Source: Cinnamomum chago
Lineage: Eukaryota > Streptophyta > Magnoliopsida > Laurales > Lauraceae
DNA length: 64,000 nucleotides
Reading direction: 5' to 3'
NCBI GenBank assembly: GCA_038049695.1
Contig: CP142451.1
Coordinates: forward strand, 47,069,001-47,133,000
Positions 57,694 to 64,000 of the stretch are shown piece after piece (the stretch's first letter is position 1; each line of letters opens with the position of its first letter). Position numbers and translations under genes: made by a program. The notes beneath the pieces are model-generated. The model was given only the letters and a program-made list of their open reading frames with translations. It was not told the origin of the DNA and made no database searches.

Positions 57694-58112
57694 GGATTAT
57701 ATTCGCGAATGAAACTGGTTGTACCTTCCGGTTCGTGTCTTCCAGCGGCCCGGATTGGGTTGTCGGGGACGTAACTTTCGATCCGCCCGTCGGATTCGCC
57801 AATATGATATACCGTTGGAAAGCTCGGGACGAGCAGATCGGCGGGGCAAACAGGCAAGCCCGTTTCGTGCCGCCGGCGGGGTCGGATTCGGCCATTCTCG
57901 ATGCTGTATCCTCGGTTTTTTGCTCCCCGCTCCCCACGCCCATCGTTCCGACACCGGGAGCACGGACGTCGCCCCCATCGTGGCCCGGAATAGGGGATCG
58001 TGATGCCCAAGTGCCCCCTGCATAACTAAACAAAATATAAAAAGTGTAATTGCGAGTGCCAAACGATCAGCGCCCAAGGAGGGAAGGCCGAAGTTGACTT
58101 CAAAAGCAAAAA

Positions 58113-58232
58113 GGGGGTGCAACACGAGGACTTCCCAGGAGGTCACCCATCCTAGTACTACTCTCGCCCAAGCACGCTTAACTGCGGAGTTCTGATGGGA
58201 TCCGGTGCATTAGCGCTGGTATGATCGCACCC
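58113..58232 (-). rRNA. 5S: 5S rRNA, copy 109
   Basis: Consensus gene. Spacer 419 bp, cggacg type; identical neighbour of copy 108. Confidence 0.98.
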
Positions 58233-58651
58233 GGATTATATTCGCGAATGAAACTGGTTGTACCTTCCGGTTCGTGTCTTCCAGCGGCCCGGATTGGGTT
58301 GTCGGGGACGTAACTTTCGATCCGCCCGTCGGATTCGCCAATATGATATACCGTTGGAAAGCTCGGGACGAGCAGATCGGCGGGGCAAACAGGCAAGCCC
58401 GTTTCGTGCCGCCGGCGGGGTCGGATTCGGCCATTCTCGATGCTGTATCCTCGGTTTTTTGCTCCCCGCTCCCCACGCCCATCGTTCCGACACCGGGAGC
58501 ACGGACGTCGCCCCCATCGTGGCCCGGAATAGGGGATCGTGATGCCCAAGTGCCCCCTGCATAACTAAACAAAATATAAAAAGTGTAATTGCGAGTGCCA
58601 AACGATCAGCGCCCAAGGAGGGAAGGCCGAAGTTGACTTCAAAAGCAAAAA

Positions 58652-58771
58652 GGGGGTGCAACACGAGGACTTCCCAGGAGGTCACCCATCCTAGTACTAC
58701 TCTCGCCCAAGCACGCTTAACTGCGGAGTTCTGATGGGATCCGGTGCATTAGCGCTGGTATGATCGCACCC
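58652..58771 (-). rRNA. 5S: 5S rRNA, copy 110
   Basis: Consensus gene. Spacer 417 bp, unmarked; partner of copy 94. Confidence 0.98.
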
Positions 58772-59188
58772 GGATTATATTCGCGAATGAAACTGGTTGT
58801 ACCTTCCGGTTCGTGTCTTCCAGCGGCCCGGATTGGGTTGTCGGGGACGTAACTTTCGATCCGCCCGTCGGATTCGCCAATATGATATACCGTTGGAAAG
58901 CTCGGGACGAGCAGATCGGCGGGGCAAACAGGCAAGCCCGTTTCGTGCCGCCGGCGGGGTCGGATTCGGCCATTCTCGATGCTGTATCCTCGGTTTTTTG
59001 CTCCCCGCTCCCCACGCCCATCGTTCCGACACCGGGAGCACGCACGTCGCCCCCATCGTGGCCCGGAATAGGGGATCGTGATGCCCAAGTGCCCCCTGCA
59101 TAACTAAACAAAATAAAAAGTGTAATTGCGAGTGCCAAACGATCAGCGCCCAAGGAGGGAAGGCCGAAGTTGACTTCAAAAGCAAAAA

Positions 59189-59308
59189 GGGGGTGCAACA
59201 CGAGGACTTCCCAGGAGGTCACCCATCCTAGTACTACTCTCGCCCAAGCACGCTTAACTGCGGAGTTCTGATGGGATCCGGTGCATTAGCGCTGGTATGA
59301 TCGCACCC
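59189..59308 (-). rRNA. 5S: 5S rRNA, copy 111
   Basis: Consensus gene. Spacer 419 bp, unmarked. Confidence 0.98.
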
Positions 59309-59727
59309 GGATTATATTCGCGAATGAAACTGGTTGTACCTTCCGGTTCGTGTCTTCCAGCGGCCCGGATTGGGTTGTCGGGGACGTAACTTTCGATCCG
59401 CCCGTCGGATTCGCCAATATGATATACCGTTGGAAAGCTCGGGACGAGCAGATCGGCGGGGCAAACAGGCAAGCCCGTTTCGTGCCGCCGGCGGGGTCGG
59501 ATTCGGCCATTCTCGATGCTGTATCCTCGGTTTTTTGCTCCCCGCTCCCCACGCCCATCGTTCCGACACCGGGAGCACGCACGTCGCCCCCATCGTGGCC
59601 CGGAATAGGGGATCGTGATGCCCAAGTGCCCCCTGCATAACTAAACAAAATATAAAAAGTGTAATTGCGAGTGCCAAACGATCAGCGCCCAAGGAGGGAA
59701 GGCCGAAGTTGACTTCAAAAGCAAAAA

Positions 59728-59847
59728 GGGGGTGCAACACGAGGACTTCCCAGGAGGTCACCCATCCTAGTACTACTCTCGCCCAAGCACGCTTAACTGC
59801 GGAGTTCTGATGGGATCCGGTGCATTAGCGCTGGTATGATCGCACCC
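59728..59847 (-). rRNA. 5S: 5S rRNA, copy 112
   Basis: Consensus gene. Spacer 419 bp, cttcccgc type; partner of copy 96 without its private change. Confidence 0.98.
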
Positions 59848-60266
59848 GGATTATATTCGCGAATGAAACTGGTTGTACCTTCCGGTTCGTGTCTTCCAGC
59901 GGCCCGGATTGGGTTGTCGGGGACGTAACTTTCGATCCGCCCGTCGGATTCGCCAATATGATATACCGTTGGAAAGCTCGGGACGAGCAGATCGGCGGGG
60001 CAAACAGGCAAGCCCGTTTCGTGCCGCCGGCGGGGTCGGATTCGGCCATTCTCGATGCTGTATCCTCGGTTTTTTGCTTCCCGCTCCCCACGCCCATCGT
60101 TCCGACACCGGGAGCACGCACGTCGCCCCCATCGTGGCCCGGAATAGGGGATCGTGATGCCCAAGTGCCCCCTGCATAACTAAACAAAATATAAAAAGTG
60201 TAATTGCGAGTGCCAAACGATCAGCGCCCAAGGAGGGAAGGCCGAAGTTGACTTCAAAAGCAAAAA

Positions 60267-60386
60267 GGGGGTGCAACACGAGGACTTCCCAGGAGGTCAC
60301 CCATCCTAGTACTACTCTCGCCCAAGCACGCTTAACTGCGGAGTTCTGATGGGATCCGGTGCATTAGCGCTGGTATGATCGCACCC
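60267..60386 (-). rRNA. 5S: 5S rRNA, copy 113
   Basis: Consensus gene of full 120 nt, whereas its partner copy 97 carries the one-base deletion. Spacer 419 bp. Confidence 0.98.
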
Positions 60387-60805
60387 GGATTATATTCGCG
60401 AATGAAACTGGTTGTACCTTCCGGTTCGTGTCTTCCAGCGGCCCGGATTGGGTTGTCGGGGACGTAACTTTCGATCCGCCCGTCGGATTCGCCAATATGA
60501 TATACCGTTGGAAAGCTCGGGACGAGCAGATCGGCGGGGCAAACAGGCAAGCCCGTTTCGTGCCGCCGGCGGGGTCGGATTCGGCCATTCTCGATGCTGT
60601 ATCCTCGGTTTTTTGCTCCCCGCTCCCCACGCCCATCGTTCCGACACCGGGAGCACGCACGTCGCCCCCATCGTGGCCCGGAATAGGGGATCGTGATGCC
60701 CAAGTGCCCCCTGCATAACTAAACAAAATATAAAAAGTGTAATTGCGAGTGCCAAACGATCAGCGCCCAAGGAGGGAAGGCCGAAGTTGACTTCAAAAGC
60801 AAAAA

Positions 60806-60925
60806 GGGGGTGCAACACGAGGACTTCCCAGGAGGTCACCCATCCTAGTACTACTCTCGCCCAAGCACGCTTAACTGCGGAGTTCTGATGGGATCCGGTG
60901 CATTAGCGCTGGTATGATCGCACCC
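60806..60925 (-). rRNA. 5S: 5S rRNA, copy 114
   Basis: Consensus gene. Spacer 419 bp, cttcccgc type; partner of copy 98. Confidence 0.98.
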
Positions 60926-61344
60926 GGATTATATTCGCGAATGAAACTGGTTGTACCTTCCGGTTCGTGTCTTCCAGCGGCCCGGATTGGGTTGTCGGGG
61001 ACGTAACTTTCGATCCGCCCGTCGGATTCGCCAATATGATATACCGTTGGAAAGCTCGGGACGAGCAGATCGGCGGGGCAAACAGGCAAGCCCGTTTCGT
61101 GCCGCCGGCGGGGTCGGATTCGGCCATTCTCGATGCTGTATCCTCGGTTTTTTGCTTCCCGCTCCCCACGCCCATCGTTCCGACACCGGGAGCACGCACG
61201 TCGCCCCCATCGTGGCCCGGAATAGGGGATCGTGATGCCCAAGTGCCCCCTGCATAACTAAACAAAATATAAAAAGTGTAATTGCGAGTGCCAAACGATC
61301 AGCGCCCAAGGAGGGAAGGCCGAAGTTGACTTCAAAAGCAAAAA

Positions 61345-61464
61345 GGGGGTGCAACACGAGGACTTCCCAGGAGGTCACCCATCCTAGTACTACTCTCGCC
61401 CAAGCACGCTTAACTGCGGAGTTCTGATGGGATCCGGTGCATTAGCGCTGGTATGATCGCACCC
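61345..61464 (-). rRNA. 5S: 5S rRNA, copy 115
   Basis: Consensus gene. Spacer 419 bp, unmarked. Confidence 0.98.
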
Positions 61465-61883
61465 GGATTATATTCGCGAATGAAACTGGTTGTACCTTCC
61501 GGTTCGTGTCTTCCAGCGGCCCGGATTGGGTTGTCGGGGACGTAACTTTCGATCCGCCCGTCGGATTCGCCAATATGATATACCGTTGGAAAGCTCGGGA
61601 CGAGCAGATCGGCGGGGCAAACAGGCAAGCCCGTTTCGTGCCGCCGGCGGGGTCGGATTCGGCCATTCTCGATGCTGTATCCTCGGTTTTTTGCTCCCCG
61701 CTCCCCACGCCCATCGTTCCGACACCGGGAGCACGCACGTCGCCCCCATCGTGGCCCGGAATAGGGGATCGTGATGCCCAAGTGCCCCCTGCATAACTAA
61801 ACAAAATATAAAAAGTGTAATTGCGAGTGCCAAACGATCAGCGCCCAAGGAGGGAAGGCCGAAGTTGACTTCAAAAGCAAAAA

Positions 61884-62003
61884 GGGGGTGCAACACGAGG
61901 ACTTCCCAGGAGGTCACCCATCCTAGTACTACTCTCGCCCAAGCACGCTTAACTGCGGAGTTCTGATGGGATCCGGTGCATTAGCGCTGGTATGATCGCA
62001 CCC
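61884..62003 (-). rRNA. 5S: 5S rRNA, copy 116
   Basis: Consensus gene. Spacer 419 bp, unmarked. Confidence 0.98.
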
Positions 62004-62422
62004 GGATTATATTCGCGAATGAAACTGGTTGTACCTTCCGGTTCGTGTCTTCCAGCGGCCCGGATTGGGTTGTCGGGGACGTAACTTTCGATCCGCCCGT
62101 CGGATTCGCCAATATGATATACCGTTGGAAAGCTCGGGACGAGCAGATCGGCGGGGCAAACAGGCAAGCCCGTTTCGTGCCGCCGGCGGGGTCGGATTCG
62201 GCCATTCTCGATGCTGTATCCTCGGTTTTTTGCTCCCCGCTCCCCACGCCCATCGTTCCGACACCGGGAGCACGCACGTCGCCCCCATCGTGGCCCGGAA
62301 TAGGGGATCGTGATGCCCAAGTGCCCCCTGCATAACTAAACAAAATATAAAAAGTGTAATTGCGAGTGCCAAACGATCAGCGCCCAAGGAGGGAAGGCCG
62401 AAGTTGACTTCAAAAGCAAAAA

Positions 62423-62542
62423 GGGGGTGCAACACGAGGACTTCCCAGGAGGTCACCCATCCTAGTACTACTCTCGCCCAAGCACGCTTAACTGCGGAGT
62501 TCTGATGGGATCCGGTGCATTAGCGCTGGTATGATCGCACCC
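62423..62542 (-). rRNA. 5S: 5S rRNA, copy 117
   Basis: Consensus gene. Spacer 419 bp, unmarked. Confidence 0.98.
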
Positions 62543-62961
62543 GGATTATATTCGCGAATGAAACTGGTTGTACCTTCCGGTTCGTGTCTTCCAGCGGCCC
62601 GGATTGGGTTGTCGGGGACGTAACTTTCGATCCGCCCGTCGGATTCGCCAATATGATATACCGTTGGAAAGCTCGGGACGAGCAGATCGGCGGGGCAAAC
62701 AGGCAAGCCCGTTTCGTGCCGCCGGCGGGGTCGGATTCGGCCATTCTCGATGCTGTATCCTCGGTTTTTTGCTCCCCGCTCCCCACGCCCATCGTTCCGA
62801 CACCGGGAGCACGCACGTCGCCCCCATCGTGGCCCGGAATAGGGGATCGTGATGCCCAAGTGCCCCCTGCATAACTAAACAAAATATAAAAAGTGTAATT
62901 GCGAGTGCCAAACGATCAGCGCCCAAGGAGGGAAGGCCGAAGTTGACTTCAAAAGCAAAAA

Positions 62962-63081
62962 GGGGGTGCAACACGAGGACTTCCCAGGAGGTCACCCATC
63001 CTAGTACTACTCTCGCCCAAGCACGCTTAACTGCGGAGTTCTGATGGGATCCGGTGCATTAGCGCTGGTATGATCGCACCC
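62962..63081 (-). rRNA. 5S: 5S rRNA, copy 118
   Basis: Consensus gene. Spacer 417 bp, ttccagtt type; partner of copy 103. Confidence 0.98.
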
Positions 63082-63498
63082 GGATTATATTCGCGAATGA
63101 AACTGGTTGTACCTTCCAGTTCGTGTCTTCCAGCGGCCCGGATTGGGTTGTCGGGGACGTAACTTTCGATCCGCCCGTCGGATTCGCCAATATGATATAC
63201 CGTTGGAAAGCTCGGGACGAGCAGATCGGCGGGGCAAACAGGCAAGCCCGTTTCGTGCCGCCGGCGGGGTCGGATTCGGCCATTCTCGATGCTGTATCCT
63301 CGGTTTTTTGCTCCCCGCTCCCCACGCCCATCGTTCCGACACCGGGAGCACGCACGTCGCCCCCATCGTGGCCCGGAATAGGGGATCGTGATGCCCAAGT
63401 GCCCCCTGCATAACTAAACAAAATAAAAAGTGTAATTGCGAGTGCCAAACGATCAGCGCCCAAGGAGGGAAGGCCGAAGTTGACTTCAAAAGCAAAAA

Positions 63499-63618
63499 GG
63501 GGGTGCAACACGAGGACTTCCCAGGAGGTCACCCATCCTAGTACTACTCTCGCCCAAGCACGCTTAACTGCGGAGTTCTGATGGGATCCGGTGCATTAGC
63601 GCTGGTATGATCGCACCC
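63499..63618 (-). rRNA. 5S: 5S rRNA, copy 119, -1 C>A
   Basis: Consensus gene with A at -1 (63619), partner of copy 104. Its spacer runs to the window end (382 bp present), so the next gene lies outside. Confidence 0.98.
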
Positions 63619-64000
63619 TGATTATATTCGCGAATGAAACTGGTTGTACCTTCCGGTTCGTGTCTTCCAGCGGCCCGGATTGGGTTGTCGGGGACGTAAC
63701 TTTCGATCCGCCCGTCGGATTCGCCAATATGATATACCGTTGGAAAGCTCGGGACGAGCAGATCGGCGGGGCAAACAGGCAAGCCCGTTTCGTGCCGCCG
63801 GCGGGGTCGGATTCGGCCATTCTCGATGCTGTATCCTCGGTTTTTTGCTCCCCGCTCCCCACGCCCATCGTTCCGACACCGGGAGCACGCACGTCGCCCC
63901 CATCGTGGCCCGGAATAGGGGATCGTGATGCCCAAGTGCCCCCTGCATAACTAAACAAAATATAAAAAGTGTAATTGCGAGTGCCAAACGATCAGCGCCC

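Larger units (their letters stand above)
57574..58651 (-). repeat. Two identical adjacent units (copies 108-109)
   Basis: Two 539-bp cggacg units stand side by side. Every other cggacg unit in the window is followed by a plain 537-bp unit, so this pair breaks the usual alternation and suggests a single-unit duplication. Confidence 0.85.
1..64000 (-). repeat. 5S rDNA tandem array, 119 head-to-tail units
   Basis: The whole window is a tandem repeat with a period of 537 or 539 bp (51 and 67 periods; one gene has a 1-bp deletion). Each unit is a 120-nt 5S rRNA gene on the minus strand plus a 417- or 419-bp spacer. Orientation never changes, and I found no truncated unit, inversion or inserted element. 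The first unit lacks one base of the gene 3' end and the last stops inside its spacer, so the array continues on both sides. Window-strand spacer markers used in later entries are cggacg (usual cgcacg), gatgttg (usual gatgctg), ctcccgacg (usual ctccccacg), gtgtcatt (usual gtgtaatt), cttcccgc (usual ctccccgc), ttccagtt (usual ttccggtt), and A7, meaning a run of seven A in the AT tract. The repeat is directly visible; the family assignment rests on the conserved plant 5S sequence. Confidence 0.99.
58652..64000 (-). repeat. Higher-order repeat, second copy (copies 110-119, cut by window end)
   Basis: Partner of copies 94-104 with one unit fewer. The window ends inside the spacer of copy 119, so the right limit of the duplication is unseen. 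Confidence 0.8.

Noticed and set aside
1-64000. CRISPR-like or other prokaryotic repeat system
   Set aside because: The period is over 500 bp, the 'spacers' are near-identical to one another, and the conserved part is plant 5S rRNA.
1-64000. Cassandra-type retrotransposons or SINEs carrying a 5S-derived sequence
   Set aside because: Those elements contain degenerate partial 5S segments inside dispersed terminal repeats. Here each unit has a full-length gene with a terminator, and no primer-binding site, target-site duplication or poly-A tail is seen.
1-64000. Higher-order repeats as assembly artefacts
   Set aside because: This cannot be excluded from sequence alone. However, paired blocks carry private differences (copies 20, 51, 64, 66, 96, 97, 99), which simple duplication of the same reads would not produce, so I treat them as real pending read support.
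1-64000. Assigning a species or family from the spacer
   Set aside because: I do not recognise the spacer with any confidence. The gene alone supports land plant, probably angiosperm, and no more.
1-64000. A novel defence, mobile or biosynthetic system hidden in the window
   Set aside because: Every base falls in a 5S unit, and both strands of the spacer were read for other features. Nothing beyond small palindromes and short direct repeats was found.

Overview
The window is one uninterrupted plant-type 5S ribosomal DNA array. It holds 119 tandem 5S rRNA genes (118 full length, plus one missing a single 3' base at the left edge). All are on the minus strand and head to tail, in units of 537 or 539 bp (one of 538). 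Array sequence runs off both ends. I see no protein-coding gene, tRNA, mobile element, CRISPR array or unrelated insertion. The organism is a land plant, almost certainly a flowering plant: the 120-nt gene matches the angiosperm 5S sequence nearly base for base, and long head-to-tail 5S arrays separate from 45S rDNA are usual there. The GC-rich spacer is not one I can assign to a family or species.

Each unit, read in the direction of transcription (right to left in the window), has four parts. First is a 417- or 419-bp GC-rich spacer whose last ~30 bases carry the 5' flanking promoter. Then comes the 120-nt gene with its internal control region. A T5 (then T4) RNA polymerase III terminator follows directly. 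A short AT-rich tract lies about 65-95 bp past the gene, and a 2-bp length difference there defines the two spacer classes: 51 spacers of 417 bp and 67 of 419 bp. These counts sum exactly to the observed span.

By eye, 94 of the 119 genes match one consensus and 25 carry variants. The variants fall into a few families that recur with matching spacer markers. Their order shows nested higher-order repeats of 8, 6, 9, 14, 4, 3, 2 and about 15-16 units, plus single-unit runs. This is the footprint of unequal exchange and gene conversion within the array. There is also zoning. The left part (copies 1-34) and the right part (82-119) share one set of markers (cggacg spacers, A71U genes, A7 spacers, cttccc spacers). 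The centre (about 18-42 kb) holds a different set (C46A, U63A and G68U+C49A genes, gatgttg spacers).

Conventions: copy numbers run left to right. Gene variants use RNA-sense 5S numbering, in which position n lies at (gene right end - n + 1). Spacer markers are quoted on the window (+) strand. The 'spacer' named for a copy is the one to its right, which is its 5' flank. I found no new biological system. What is worth a second look is the internal population structure of the array and the variants that touch promoter elements.
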